Assembly: GCA_031472005.1 (NCBI GenBank) | Contig: PZJY01000001.1 | Coordinates: 3,286,001 to 3,350,000, forward strand | Length of the DNA: 64,000 nucleotides | Direction: 5' to 3' | Source of the DNA: Tetracladium setigerum | Lineage: Eukaryota; Ascomycota; Leotiomycetes; Helotiales | Part shown: positions 48,206-61,117 of the stretch, piece after piece | How the letters are laid out: each line of letters starts with the position of its first letter | Numbering within the stretch: the stretch's first letter is position 1 | The notes under the pieces: model-generated | Database searches by the model: none | Seen by the model: the letters and a program-made list of their open reading frames with translations, nothing else | Told to the model about the DNA's origin: nothing | Translations under genes and position numbers: made by a program

Positions 48206-51200
48206 ATGGCTACCAGCGCATCATCAATGGGGTGCGACTCTACCCTTCGAGCAACCACCACTCTGCTGCAGTGTCTTGCGACGAGCATCGAACTACCCCC
48301 GTCGAACGTACATAGCAACCAGGGAGTCAAGCTTCCAGGAGAGGACACACCAGCCAAGCGTGCTCTTGAACAGGAAATTGGGGCTTTGGTGGCGAGAATA
48401 CAAAGATTGGAAGGCAAGGCTTCTGTGGTCAACAACCAGCAACTTCCAGATACGCCCAACGAAACCGGGGCGCCCTCAGCATTCGCAGATGTTTTGACAG
48501 GTGGACAAAGTCGAGCATCCAAGAACGCAGCAAGCAATGCAGCAACAAGACAACAGCTCGTCAACTCTCTACTCGCCTCGAGGGAAGCTTCGGGAGACCG
48601 CCCGCAAAAATTCACAAAGTTGAGTGAGGAAGAACTGGAGGCTTTACGGGAACATGTGGACGATCAATCGAAACAGCTACACGACCAAAAGTCGGAGTTG
48701 GCTGGTGTTAATGCACAATTGTTGGAACAGAAGCAATTGCAGGAACAGGCTTTGAATGTCCTCGAGGTTGAGCGTGTCGCAGCTCTAGAGCGAGAACTAT
48801 GGAAACATCAGCAAGCCAACGAAGCTTTCCAAAAGGCTCTGCGGGAAATTGGAGAGATTGTCACTGCGGTAGCCAGGGGTGATTTGAGCAAAAAGGTCCA
48901 AATCCATTCGGTAGAAATGGACCCAGAAATCACAACATTCAAGCGGGTAGGCAATTTTGACATTGAAGGGTTGGGAATATGCTGACTCAGATTATCTAGG
49001 TTATCAATACTATGATGGACCAACTGCAGATCTTCTCCAGCGAAGTGTCTCGAGTGGCCAGAGAAGTCGGAACAGAGGGTATTCTTGGTGGACAGGCACA
49101 AATCTCTGGAGTTGATGGCACATGGAAAGAACTCACAGATAACGGTATTTGGAGCTTGAATCCTGGTATACGAATTATTGGCTAATGACAACCAACAGTG
49201 AACGTTATGGCACAAAATCTTACCAACCAAGTCAGAGAAATTGCCGTAGTCACAACCGCAGTAGCACACGGTGATCTTACCCAGAAGATCGAGAGACCTG
49301 CAAAGGGCGAAATTCTTCAACTTCAGCAGACTATCAACACCATGGTGGACCAGCTCAGAACGTTTGCGGCAGAAGTTACTCGTGTAGCAAGAGATGTCGG
49401 TACAGAGGGTATTCTTGGTGGCCAGGCTGAAATCGAGGGAGTCAAGGGCATGTGGAACACTTTGACGATCAACGTCAACGCCATGGCCAACAATCTCACC
49501 ACACAAGTGCGAGATATCGCTATGGTGACTACCTCCGTCGCAAAGGGAGATTTGACACAAAAGGTGCAGGCCGAGTGCAAGGGTGAGATTAAGGAGCTCA
49601 AGGAAACCATCAATTCTATGGTCGATCAACTGCAACAATTTGCAAGAGAAGTCACAAAGATTGCCCGAGAAGTAGGTACGGAAGGTAGACTTGGTGGACA
49701 AGCCACTGTCCATGATGTCGAAGGTACATGGAGAGATCTTACCGAGAACGTCAACGGCATGGCTATGAATTTGACCACGCAAGTACGAGAGATTGCCAAG
49801 GTTACCACTGCAGTCGCCCAAGGAGATTTGACAAAGAAAATTGGGGTCGAGGTGCAAGGAGAGATCGCTTCGTTGAAGGATACCATCAATACCATGGTTG
49901 ACAGACTTGGTACATTCGCTTTCGAGGTCAGCAAAGTGGCCAGAGAAGTCGGAACTGACGGAACCTTGGGTGGACAAGCCAGAGTCGATGATGTGGAAGG
50001 GAAATGGAAAGACCTGACCGAAAACGTCAACACCATGGCCAGCAATCTCACATCTCAAGTAAGAGGAATATCGACCGTCACACAAGCCATTGCGAATGGC
50101 GATATGAGCCAGAAGATTGAGGTTGAAGCTGCTGGAGAGATTCTCGTCTTGAAGGAGACCATTAATAATATGGTTGATCGATTGAGTATCTTCTCAAATG
50201 AAGTTCAACGTGTCGCAAAGGACGTAGGTGTCGATGGTAAGATGGGTGGCCAGGCTGATGTTGCTGGCATCGGCGGTCGCTGGAAGGAAATTACTACAGG
50301 TGCGTTCAAAGGCTATTCTGATTCCTTCAACTCTCAAATTGCTAACCGAGTTTAATCTTACAGACGTCAACACCATGGCCATGAACTTAACGGCTCAAGT
50401 CCGCGCATTTGGTGATATCACGAACGCTGCTACTGATGGCGACTTCACCAAGTTGATTACAGTTGAAGCTTCTGGTGAGATGGACGAATTGAAGAGAAAG
50501 ATCAATCAAATGGTGTTTAATCTTCGAGACTCAATTCAGCGTAATACTGCTGCAAGAGAGGCTGCAGAGTTCGCAAACAGAACAAAATCAGAATTCCTTG
50601 CAAACATGTCTCACGAAATCCGAACGCCTGTAAGTTTTTCCCTTTTCTTCAGTCCTCCCAATTTGACGGTCAAGTCGGCATTCTTGTGTCTATACGTTGG
50701 ATTTTTTGAGATAAGACTTTCCACTTCCTCATAAACCTTTCTGTTCTCTTGCTAATTTCAATAAACTCGACTAGATGAACGGAATTATTGGTAAGGACAT
50801 CCTATTATACTTCGTTGGTTCATAAGGTAGCAAACTGACCCCAATTGTGACTTTAGGTATGACTCAATTGACACTAGATACGGACTTGACGCAATATCAA
50901 CGTGAGATGTTGAACATTGTGCACAATCTCGCCAATAGCTTACTGACAATCATTGACGATATTTTGGATCTGTCAAAGATTGAAGCAAACCGCATGATTA
51001 TGGAAGAGATTCCCTATACTCTACGTGGAACTGTCTTTAACGCTCTCAAAACTCTTGCGGTCAAAGCAAACGAGAAATTTTTGGACCTCACATACCGTGT
51101 CGACAGTTCTGTACCCGATCACGTTGTTGGTGATTCATTCCGTTTACGACAAGTCATCCTCAACTTGGTCGGTAATGCTATCAAGTTCACCGAGCATGGT

Positions 51201-52742
51201 GAAGTGTCTTTGACGATCCAGAAGGCTGCACAAGACCACTGCGCACCGAACGAGTACGCCATTGAATTTTCCGTCTCCGATACTGGAATTGGTATTCAAC
51301 CTGATAAGCTGGATCTTATCTTTGATACCTTCCAACAAGCAGATGGCTCCATGACGCGCAAGTTCGGTGGTACTGGTCTTGGATTGTCCATTTCTAAGCG
51401 ACTGGTCAACCTGATGAGGGGAGATGTGTGGGTGAGGAGTCATTATGGTAAGCCTAAACTTCATTTCTAATCAAGTTGTTCTTTCCATTGTTGTGGAGAG
51501 CTTGTGCGCCATCTAGCATACTCCTCTCGAGACTATGCATAGTTGGGTTACTTTCTTTACTTTCGTTTTCAGAAGACTAACTGTGTCTTTCAATACAGGC
51601 AAAGGAAGCTCCTTCTTCTTCACCTGTACAGTTCGTCTCGCTACATCCGAAATTTCTTTCATCGAGAAACAGCTCAAGCCATATCAAGGCCACAACGTCC
51701 TGTTCATCGATAAAGGACAAACCGGCCATGGAAAAGCGATCATCAAGATGCTTACTCAGATTGGCCTTGTCCCCGTCGTTGTGGATTCCGAACGCCATGT
51801 TAATCGCAGTGGTGGCTCCAAGGTGACGGCATCCAGTTATGATGTGATCATTGTGGACTCCATCGAGACTGCTAGGAGGTTGCGATCGATTGATGAGTTC
51901 AAGTACATTCCTATCGTGCTCCTCGCTCCAGTTGTCCATGTGAGCTTGAAGAGTGCGCTCGACCTGGGTATAACTTCGTACATGACCACTCCTTGCTTGA
52001 CAATCGATCTTGGGAATGGCATGATTCCAGCCTTGGAGAATCGTGCTGCTCCATCATTGGCGGATAATACGAAGTCGTTCGATATCTTGTTGGCCGAAGA
52101 TAACATCGTCAATCAACGCTTGGCAGTAAAGATCCTGGAGAAATACCACCACGTTGTCACCGTCGTTGGCAATGGTCAAGAGGCTCTTGACGCTATCAAA
52201 GAAAAGAAATATGACGTGGTTCTTATGGATGTCCAGATGCCCATTATGGTAAGTTTAAACAGATCACTATCCTGAGACGCTACTAACAGAGTATCAAACA
52301 GGGAGGATTTGAGGCTACTGCCAAAATTCGAGAGTACGAGCGAAGTCTCGGGACTCAACGAACCCCTATCATTGCCCTCACAGCTCACGCCATGTTGGGA
52401 GATCGAGAGAAGTGTATTCAGGCACAGATGGACGAATATCTTTCGAAGCCTCTGAAACAAAACCACTTAATTCAAACCATCTTGAAGTGTGCTACTCTTG
52501 GTGGTGCTTTACTGGAGAAGGGCAGGGATATACGAACATCGGCAAAGGACGACCCTCCAAAGGCTGCTAGCAGCACTCCAACCCCAGCTGTAACTCCCGG
52601 CAATTCGACTCTCAATTCGGCTGTTCGACCACCAATTGAGCCAAGAGCATTCACAACAACAGGTCCAATCAACCATGGCTCCGCTGAAAGCCCTACAGTT
52701 GATGCTGACGAAGCAGAAGATCCTCTGTCACGTGTAAGATAA
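48206..52742 (+). CDS. BOS1: Group III hybrid histidine kinase (Os-1/Nik1/BOS1), osmosensing and fungicide target pathway
   Basis: Exons: 48206-48946, 49000-49144, 49199-50299, 50364-50629, 50775-50790 (16-nt microexon), 50857-51447, 51599-52248, 52302-52742; 1316 aa, all phases consistent. After a coiled-coil N-terminus come six HAMP-type repeats, marked by GDL/GDM/GDF boxes (ARGDLSKK to TDGDFTKL), five of them followed by LGGQA-like turns. The H-box is ANMSHEIRTPMNGIIG (His 746), followed by an N-box NLVGNAIKFTEHG, then SDTGIG and GGTGLGLSISKRL. The receiver domain has LAEDN, phospho-acceptor Asp 1164 in LMDVQMP, and Lys in YLSKPLK. A Ser/Pro-rich tail ends the protein. The protein is cytoplasmic and feeds the Hog1-type MAPK through a phosphorelay. 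In this family, HAMP-repeat changes confer resistance to dicarboximides and phenylpyrroles. No frame break is present. Confidence 0.97.
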
Positions 52743-55343
52743 TCTCGACGTTCATTCAAAGTCATGTCGTCAACAGAACGCTCGGCTAATTAATTAGCTT
52801 CTCCTCCGCGCTCATAGCACCTAGTGTGTGTGTGTGTGTTCCCTTGAGCGCCGATGAGAAAATGCTGTACACATCTGAAACGAATTCAATGGTCTGCACT
52901 TCTGCAGAGATATCAACAAGTCCGTTATGAAACTGGCGTTGGAGTTTGTAGGGGGATGGGTCGGGGACTGGGACATTTCGTGCAGTGCCAACGATAAGTC
53001 ATTATCAGAATATCACGGGTTACTTCTGAATTGGGGCTTCCTACAACTTTATTTTCTTTGTTTTTCTACTACTACTCTGGTCATGGCCTGCGAGATGGCG
53101 TTCCTTGTTTTTTTATGAAGCTCTCTCTTTTTTAAGCCTTCCCTCATCTGAGAGGAACTTTTTATGCAGGCGACTGTGCGATCAAAGCGATGCAACAATT
53201 ATTATTCTAAAATGCCTGCGAATATATACCACGTTCGTGTTTGCGTTTAATTAGAAAATGAAAATCCATGCTTTGTCGTCAGCCTTTTTGTTTTATTAAT
53301 TGCGGGAGAATTTATACGAATTATCCATCCTAACCCTCTCATCACCCTCCCTCCTGACATTTTGTGCAAGTTTCTTTAAATGGTCTGAGCTCTACAGTAG
53401 TTACGTATACGAAGTAATATGTACGAAGAAGCAATACTGTACAAGGAAAGATAAAAGAAAGCAGGATCTTATGCATTTACTTTTTTTGGTTTTTGCTTTC
53501 GCCAATCGCATACCTCGGGCAGCTGGAAACAATACACATTCCATTTTCCGCCTTTAATCTAATTTAGTATGATTGTTCGAGGATACTAGATTACTCTAGC
53601 ACAGCATTGTAAGACGAGACGAAACGCGGTAAAAAAAGGGGCCCCTCAAGATGAAGAGAAAAAAAGATAGAACTCGGAAGTTTTTCTATCAGATATCATG
53701 GCATGAGAAAATCCGAAAAGATACGCACGGATGAGGAGAGTGCGATCGATCGTCACATTTTCACTCTCAACAAAAAAATAATCAAAAAATAAATCCTCAT
53801 AGTTCATCAAGAAGAGAGAGAGAGGGGGGAGGGGGAGAACAGAAAATATAGAGGAGTCAGTCCTCAGATGCTTTTCTTTTAATCATTATTGCTATTTCAG
53901 ACAATGTTTTCCGATCCTCACGGCAATGATTTATGGATACATGGTTGTATGAACACATATGTAAAATTGTGAAAGAAATGTGCGTGTCATAGATAGATGG
54001 ATACTGTTTGGTTGACTTTTTGGGAAAGAGAAATTTGTTGGGAGGAGACAAGGCACGGTCAGATGAACTCTGATTGAGGGTGTGCGTATTGTAACAAAAC
54101 AGTAAACAGCGAATCGGCACTCTAGTTCATAGACAAACAAGATGGACAACTTCTCTGGGTCTCTACAGAAATGTTCTTTGAACCTTCCTCCAGATAAGAT
54201 TACATATCTACTTTAAATTGTTACCGTATCTGAAGATGAGCCGAAAATTACAAACCCCCTTCGTCCCTCTTGCTGCGCGTACTCCCTTCCCACTAGCTAT
54301 AGCAGACAGTGCCAAGAAGCAAAATCCTAGTTTTGTTCGTCAATATGAATTTTGGTCATAAAAAACAAGCGTTGGGTTCTTTCTCCCTTATCTAATCCAA
54401 AGATCAATCAATCTAGTTTCAAATTTCCTCTCCTTTTTCTGTCCCTTCTTTCCTTCCCCTTCGATTCATTAACAGTACTGTGCCCCTCGCATACATTAGT
54501 CTTCCCCCTCCCATCGATTTGGATAAAAAGATAACGTAGGGCGGAAAAACAACTATGGCTCCCTCATCCACTCCATCATTTCCCCATTTCATGCGGCTAT
54601 TTATCCTCGACTATAGATGTGAGACAAAACAATACAGAGTAAATAAACAAAAGGCCAAAGAGATGTAAACAAAACATCGAATTCTCACTACTTCCTGGAG
54701 TCGAAGAGTGGCACAGACTCTGCTTAAGCAAAATCATGAATGAAGAAAAGGTTCACTTTGAGGGGAAAAGTTCATTTAACGATCTACTCATTCATCAAAG
54801 CGAATCACTCACTGCACCAAGTTCAAAGTCTTTGATTTTAGAATATTCTTCTGTTTCTATTGACAAAGTTTTAATAGGTACTACTTTCTGTGTATGTGCA
54901 TGTTTACGCCATCGTGATTCGTGAAAGTTGCAGGTGAATTAACGAGTAGACCAAAGAGTCAAGAAAACTCCCAACTGAATAACCCCAAGTAGTCCGGTCC
55001 AACCAATCCTCAAGTAACCACAACAGAAACAATAGAAAGCAAAACAGCGGGGGAAAAGTTGATAACCACCAGCAAAACACACCGATCATCATCGTCGTCA
55101 TAAGATAAAAGCAAAACCGCACTCCTTCATCCAAAGCAAGGGTAACGACCTGGTGAAACAAGAAGTGCTTCCCTTCATAGCCAAATGCAAAAAAACTCGA
55201 AATTCGACAAAACTCCAACAAGCTGTTAACGCCATACCCATTGATCGCCCAGTAATTTCATATGCTTCGCAGACGCCTGTTGTATGCAAGCACTATAGTA
55301 CTACACATGGAATGAAGTTTCAAAAGCCAGAAGAGGCATCTCT
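52743..55343. other. Convergent intergenic space, 2.6 kb
   Basis: This lies between the 3' ends of the kinase (plus) and CDC14 (minus). It holds a short GT microsatellite (about 52824-52839), AT-richer sequence and poly-T/poly-A tracts typical of 3' regions. No coding exon is supported. Confidence 0.55.
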
Positions 55344-57543
55344 CTAGATCCCCGAAATCTTGCGAGCGGAAGCTGCGCTGATGCTGCCTACTCTTCCACT
55401 GGTCTTTCGGACCCCGCTTGGCTTTGCTTCTCGCAAGCTGTCGCCGCTTCGCTTGACACTGCGGACTTTGCCGAGAACGCTGGATCCACTGCCCGACTTC
55501 ATAGTTCCAGGAGTCTTTGGACGGGGAGCGCCAATATTCTCGGCATCATTGCTAGCGTCTGTATCAACAGAAGTGTAGATGGTTGTGGTGGTATGGCTGA
55601 TCGAGCGGGAGCCTGTGGTGCGGCCGGGGCTTCTCGAGGTTTTACGGCTGCTTCGCATTCGCATTTGCCATTCATCGTCTCCTTCTACAGAATCCAACGA
55701 TGTGCGGTGGATGTGAATCATCTCGGTCTCTCTCTCAATAATCTTCTCATCTTCATTTGTTGTGTATGCCGATGCAGTTCTGCTGTATGGGTGGTGGCGA
55801 TCGTTGACCACTCTACTGGTCTTTCGAGGCTGGCCTGGTGTTGGTGCTGGAAGGTAGTCCTCAGATGCTCCAATGCTTGTACGTTGCTCATTGTCAACCT
55901 CACCCAATGGCGATCGCGTGCGGCCGTTTGGAGGTGTAGCAACTTGAGAGCTGTTGCCGAGATATGGCTTCTGAGATACTCTCGTCGGGGTGCTTGGTGC
56001 CATCTTTGCCAGCTTCTCCTTGATCTTGAGTTCACATTGCTCTTCAATCCACCATTCTCTGAATGTGCCTTGGTTCAGGTGAAGCCAATGTTGTTGGGGA
56101 CCGACAACCATTCCTGGTCGCATGAATCGCATGAAAGCTATGATCTCGTTCGCCGTAAATCCATAGCGATAGATAAGATATGCTCCAATCAAGCATCCAG
56201 TGCGACCAAGTCCAGCTTTGCAGTGCACAGCAATACCCCGCTTCTTGACTGTGATCATTTCGTGGGCAACATTGATAAACTTTCGGACGGTGGTGAGAGG
56301 TGGGCATGTCCCATCGTCGAAGATCATGTCCAGATGCTCGATTCCGAGAGCAGTGAAGTATGATGGTGAGTATAATTCCGAGTTCAGGCGGACCACAAGT
56401 CCAATGTTTCGGTCATGGAAATGCTTGAGGACATTCTTGAAAGGACCAGGCAGGGTTGGGTGGTTGTCGACTGCCTTGGTGGTAGATGGAAGAGCGGCAT
56501 ATAGTGGTGATGATGGAGAAATTGGCGCAACAGGTGCGTGTTGTGGGGATGCAAAGGCAAGGAAATCTGGGGTTAGCCAATTGAAATCTCCCTGATCAAC
56601 TCTCTCATATCTCTCATATTCCTCAAGGTCGAATTGTGGTAGAGCGCAGAAACCTTGCTCTTTTGCACGCCAGACTCCATACACAACATCCTGAACAGTG
56701 ATTCCGTAATCTGCTTGACTGTAACCTGCGTCGCGGAAGGGCATGAGAGGTGGGTCGGCTTGGGCTATTGGTGCAAGCGCAAGATGAGGGGCCCAGGATT
56801 GAATAAGGACCATGTATGAGGCCAAGAGGCATGCTGCATTTGCTCGACCTGGAAAGAGGAGTCAGTCATAGATTTGGAACCTATCAGGGTGCTACATACT
56901 GCGCGCATCAGCCCTGCTCCAGAATACAACTGGTCTGTTCTTGTTCTCGGGCAAGCCAAGGATATCATGGAATTGAACGGCAAATCGGTACAGGTGCCCA
57001 ATGTGTAATGGTCCAAAATCGTGATGGAAGGCATTGTAGAGCAAGGAGTCGTCAATGGAGAAATAATGTGGGGGTGTGCGAGCTCTGTCGGAGTCGATGG
57101 CAGAGGGGCCTTCAGCTGCCCGCGCGGATCGCTTGCTTGGGGATCGTCTAGAAACTGGCTTGTCGGGGTAGGGGAAGAGTGTGTCGGCGGTTGGGGGAGT
57201 AGTGTATGCTGCGAGATACAATCGATCTGTGTATGTTAGCCAGATGTACGGCAGAGCTTGTTTTGCTGGTCGGCGAGAAGGTGGAGTGAAATCAAGATCA
57301 TCTGCCAACTCAGGCGGTACTAAGGATGCCCACTCAGCCATGGACCGGAAGTCCATTGCCTCGTAGTCTCTGCTAGTAGATGTGTAATAATGTTACAGCC
57401 GCCTGCAATGTAGGCGCAAGAAACCTTTTGTTGTGATGGAGGAGAAGGGAAAGTATGTTGTGTTTCAGAATGCGCAAATGTAAATAGTCAAGCTTACCGG
57501 GAATATACTCGATGATCTGGCCGAACTTGATTGCGGGAGACAT
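55344..57543 (-). CDS. CDC14: CDC14 dual-specificity protein phosphatase
   Basis: Exons 57543-57498, 57367-56900 and 56848-55344 (introns 130 and 51 nt, both phase 1) give 672 aa. The N-terminal half carries the CDC14-specific domain (DRLYLAAYTTPP, PPHYFSIDDSLLYNAFHHDFGPL, HIGHLYRF, ANAACLLASYMVLIQSW). The catalytic domain contains VVRLNSELY, a DDGTCPP loop supplying the general acid, and the P-loop VHCKAGLGRTG (nucleophile Cys 381, Arg 387), followed by FMRFMRPGMVVGPQQHWL. The C-terminal 220 residues are Ser/Thr/Arg/Lys-rich with possible nuclear signals (for example KRSGDSLREAKPSGVRK). CDC14 dephosphorylates CDK sites at mitotic exit, acting in nucleolus, nucleus and spindle; in filamentous fungi it also affects septation and development. 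The start is preferred because the first 15 residues (MSPAIKFGQIIEYIP) match the family N-terminus. It is divergent from PCC1. Confidence 0.94.
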
Positions 57544-58112
57544 TGTGGAGGAAGGGGCAACACCTGGGGTGCTAATCCAAGTCGTCGATGCTGTGGTTGC
57601 ACTGTTGCGCTGCGAGATATCGTGGGATGGCAGGTGGGTTGTTGTGTGGGTGATGTCAAGCGGCGGTGACGATCAAGGATTTCCGGATTGTTTGTTGATG
57701 TGGGTTATAAACAAATCATAATCCGTGTGCGTGAGGGAGAAGGTGAGGGAGAGATCGCAAGAGAAAAGTCCCGGAGAGAGAGTTGTGAAGTTCGAGGAGA
57801 GATATTTGGAGGAAGAGGGAGAATCTGGAGTCTGGATGGGGAGGATTGTGGTATCTGTACTGCCCGATTGTTTGGGTGGTCGCCCATGAGTGGGCCAAAT
57901 TTGGGAAGAGCTAGCGTGCGTCGTTGCCATGATGGCAACCAGGGTGCCAAGCACCAGTTTCAGGGGAGATCAATCATTTTTAGCGATGGGGCAACGGCAA
58001 CAACCCTGCGACCGCCATCAATACCTAATCACCACCTCCACCACCACACACAATCCATTTGTGCGACTGATCAGACAGACGCTTTAGGATCTTCGGAAGG
58101 CATCACGCAAAA
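57544..58112. promoter_or_regulatory. Bidirectional promoter between CDC14 and PCC1
   Basis: 569 bp separate the two divergent starts. It contains purine-rich stretches (57.74-57.83 kb) and a CA/CCA-rich stretch (58.03-58.06 kb), but no motif I can assign. Co-regulation is possible but not shown by the sequence. Confidence 0.5.
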
Positions 58113-58502
58113 ATGGCAGATTCAATAGATCCCGAGTTCCCATGCTCATTGTATGCTTCCCTCCATGCCTCCCACTTCTCACACAATATCAACAAAAACT
58201 AAACATCCTCCAGAATAATTGACCTTCCCCTTCCAACTGCCCGCCTTGCCTCAGCAGCCCTCCAAACCCTCCGAGTCGACAAGGAACTCTCCCCTCTCGT
58301 TCGCCGCACCTTCTCCACCATCACACCCACCTCGGCCTCCCCAGAGCAACAAAACAGCATCCTACGAACAGAGTACAAAGCCACGACAAATAGGATGCTG
58401 CGTGTTGCCGTAAATGGATTCATGGAGAGTTTGGGTGTGGTGCTGGGCGTAATGGAGGAGTTGGATGTGGACGTGCTCGGGGTGGACTTGGAGAAGGAGT
58501 GA
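58113..58502 (+). CDS. PCC1: KEOPS/EKC complex subunit Pcc1
   Basis: Exons 58113-58150 and 58214-58502 (intron 63 nt, phase 2, late AACTAAAC branch) give 108 aa. The fold signature is visible: strand 1 IIDLPLPTARLASAALQTLRVDKEL at the exon 2 start, a central variable loop, then LRTEYKATTNRMLRVAVNGF and MESLGVVLGVMEEL, matching the Pcc1 pattern Arg-x-Leu-Arg-(Val/Ile)-(Ala/Ser)-Val-Asn-x-(Phe/Leu)-x-(Glu/Asp)-Ser-Leu. Pcc1 is the dimerising subunit of KEOPS (with Kae1, Bud32, Cgi121, Gon7), which makes t6A37 on ANN-decoding tRNAs and has been linked to telomere maintenance and transcription. Its length is near the family's usual 85-110 aa. The gene is too small and too split to stand out as an open frame. 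Confidence 0.88.
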
Positions 58503-59266
58503 TAAATGCGTTATGCTACGTATCTTCGACAATTTACAACGAGGGGAAATCTTTTTGGAGGGGCAGATACCACAGACGCTTAGAGGTACCTATGTTCATT
58601 GGGACTTCAAGATGGAAATTTGCGCCGAACTTTAAACCTAGTGTTATGAAACAACGGTCTTAAAGGTAGACCTGGACTAAGGTTGCTTCTCCCTGAGCAC
58701 ACATAGCTAAAGGAACGCGACATTCCAAAGGAAGGAAATAGAAGCAGCGAGTGCGTCACTCCTTTGGAGATCATATACTGGAGCAAGGCTGAGCAGGACA
58801 ATCGATTAATGTCTAGATTCTAATTTCCCAAATCTCCAAACAACAGAGATTGTATGACAGTCCATGACGAGCAATGTCAACAAGCTTTGTTGATGTAGGT
58901 GGAATTGTGCTACTGCTGAGAGGAAATACTTAAAAACTGTTGATTGATCCACTTTCTAAGAAGGAAGCGTATTTGTCCAGGATTGTTTACTTGCGTATTG
59001 GGGGAGGTCAGGGCGACCTGATCTGGAGTTGTCCCGATTATCGAGTCCTGCTCAACAACAGGCAGTCAATGTTCCTGAGAATAACATGTATGTCATTATC
59101 AACGATTTTTAGCCACTGGTGTTGAATTTACATCTAGTAATGTTGAAGTGTCCGCCCCTGCTTGCGCCTGAACCGTATGCTTCCACGTTTCTTTAAACCC
59201 CAAAACGCCATGCTTGCACCTATCAAGTCTCGAACGCAGAGATCACGATAAGGAGTATGCTCTCGA
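58503..59266. other. Convergent intergenic space, 0.8 kb
   Basis: This lies between the 3' ends of PCC1 (plus) and pyridoxal kinase (minus). No gene is visible. Confidence 0.55.
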
Positions 59267-60569
59267 CTAAACTCTTTCCGCCTTGAATCTCACCTCCGGA
59301 TTCCTTAAACAACCCACGTTCCTCACCAACCTGACCTCCGCCGCCTTTGTCCGCATTAACCTATCTCTCTTCTCATCACCCTGCTTCCCCGCACTACTCC
59401 TCCTATAACCCTCCCACTCCTCATCCCTCTTCTCCTTAGTCCTCTCCAAAACTGTATGCATACTGGCCAACACCTTCTCGGTCGCCCTCGCCAATGGCAA
59501 CTCCACTTCCACCACCTCATCCCCACTAACCCATGAACTCGTTCCCATTAAACCCTCAACCTTCCACACCGCCTCTCTCAACCTCACCAAAATAAGCGCG
59601 GCAAACATATCTCCCGTGCCACTGAAGAAACAATCGATGGCTGGGATCTTGACATTGAAGATCCGTGGTTCCAACGTTGATGTGTAGGTCGAACCGAAGA
59701 CTTGAAGATGTGACTCCGCGCCTGGAGAGGGGAGACGGACAGAGGTTATCAGAACGTGAGGGACGCGGTACTCTTGGTGCAGCGTCGTTATAGCGAGTTT
59801 CAAGCTATCCATATCGACAATCTTCACACCTGATAGCGTCCTATTCTCATCAGCTACGAAGTTCCTCATACCCAGTTCGTTTAAAGGCAGCAAAGGAAAG
59901 AAGACCTGGGAACTCACTCCGCCTCAAACTGATTCGGCAGAATCAAATCCGCATCCCTCAATAATTCTTTGTACGCTGGCACACAGTCCTCTCCAACATA
60001 TAGTTTCCCATTATCTCCCATCACCGGATCGAGCACCCAGAAGAAACTACCTGGTTTCATGGTAGCCTTGTATTTGAGATCGCGCGCGATAGAGCCGAGT
60101 GCTTCAATGGAAGGCGCGCCAGGGAGATAGCCCGAAAGCATCATGTCGAAGTTCGAGAGGTGGGATTCTTGAAGTCCGGTGTAAAGGGAGGTGATTTCGG
60201 AGGCTGTGGCTTTGGTTCCTTTGGCTTGGCCATAGCCTAGGTGATTACCTGGGGGGAGGGTTGTGTTAGTTGTGAGGGTGAGCAAAGGATGAGGGAAGGG
60301 GAGGATTTATTTACTGTACTGGACGGTGTTGAGGGCAGCGACTTCGCATCCAAGGGACTGCATTACGAAGCCTGCCATTGTATTTCCAACATACCTTGTG
60401 CAATTTAGCAGACCATTTGGTAGGATCAACAATCTTTCCACTCACCCGTAGACGACCTTTCAAATCCATCTGTTAGTTTGGCTATTGCAAAGAATGGGGA
60501 GGGCAGGCATACATGACTTGCGACCGCGAGCACCTGGGTCTCCGGAACTGGGAATTCTTCGTTTGACAT
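59267..60569 (-). CDS. BUD16: Pyridoxal kinase
   Basis: Exons: 60569-60513, 60456-60446 (11-nt microexon), 60394-60315, 60248-59918, 59840-59267; 350 aa, phases consistent. The N-terminus reads QVLAVASH, then VVYG from the microexon, then YVGNTMAGFVMQSLGCEVAALNTVQYSNHLGYG, the ribokinase-fold start typical of pyridoxal kinases. Downstream are LSGYLPGAPSIEAL, WVLDPVMGDNGKLYV, DLILPNQFEAE, and the catalytic anion-hole motif SGTGDMFAAL (Asp as base). The enzyme phosphorylates pyridoxal, pyridoxine and pyridoxamine with ATP, in the cytosol, in the vitamin B6 salvage pathway. A charged extension after the GTGD helix (about 90 residues, Arg/Glu/Lys-rich) is normal for fungal members. The upstream neighbour PCNA is on the same strand, 549 bp away. 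Confidence 0.93.
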
Positions 60570-61117
60570 GTTTGGTCAGAGGGAGAAGATCGTAATAAAG
60601 ATGCTGCGAAGGGCGAAAAAGAAAGAGGAAAAGGATAAGAAAAGGTCGCGTAGTTACTGAGAAGGAGGATAGGGCTGTTATGAGCAATTTCCTTAGGAAT
60701 GTGACTGTTTTGCCCGCAGATAAAGAAAGTAAGTAGACTTCGACTTCCTTATCGATCAGAAAAAAACGCGGTGACGCTTGGTGGGGCAATTGCCAGGCGC
60801 AAAAGCTACCCCGCTTAACCCACAAACTTGAACTTTGAATGGCCCTCGCAACCCACGAAAAATGTTTGACGATCTTACCAGTAGACGGTGAACGTGGCAC
60901 AAGATAGGTTCTCGAAAAGACATGTATTTTCCTAACTTGGGGGAACACCTGGTCTTGATCATAAAATGGAAGGGCTTCCTCTATCTGATCCCCTGTACTG
61001 TGAGACTCAAAGTACACTTTCATATCCCTGAAATCAACCCATACGCGCCTCGTGGAATATGCTTCTCTAAACTTCAGTGATACCGATTCTTCATTACCAT
61101 TGCTTCATTATAGTCGT
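60570..61117. other. Intergenic, 0.55 kb
   Basis: Promoter of pyridoxal kinase and terminator of PCNA (both minus). Nothing else is visible. Confidence 0.55.

Noticed and set aside
48808..50085. 425-codon open frame on the minus strand inside the kinase gene
   Set aside because: It is the antisense shadow of the repetitive HAMP region, whose plus-strand frame carries all family motifs.
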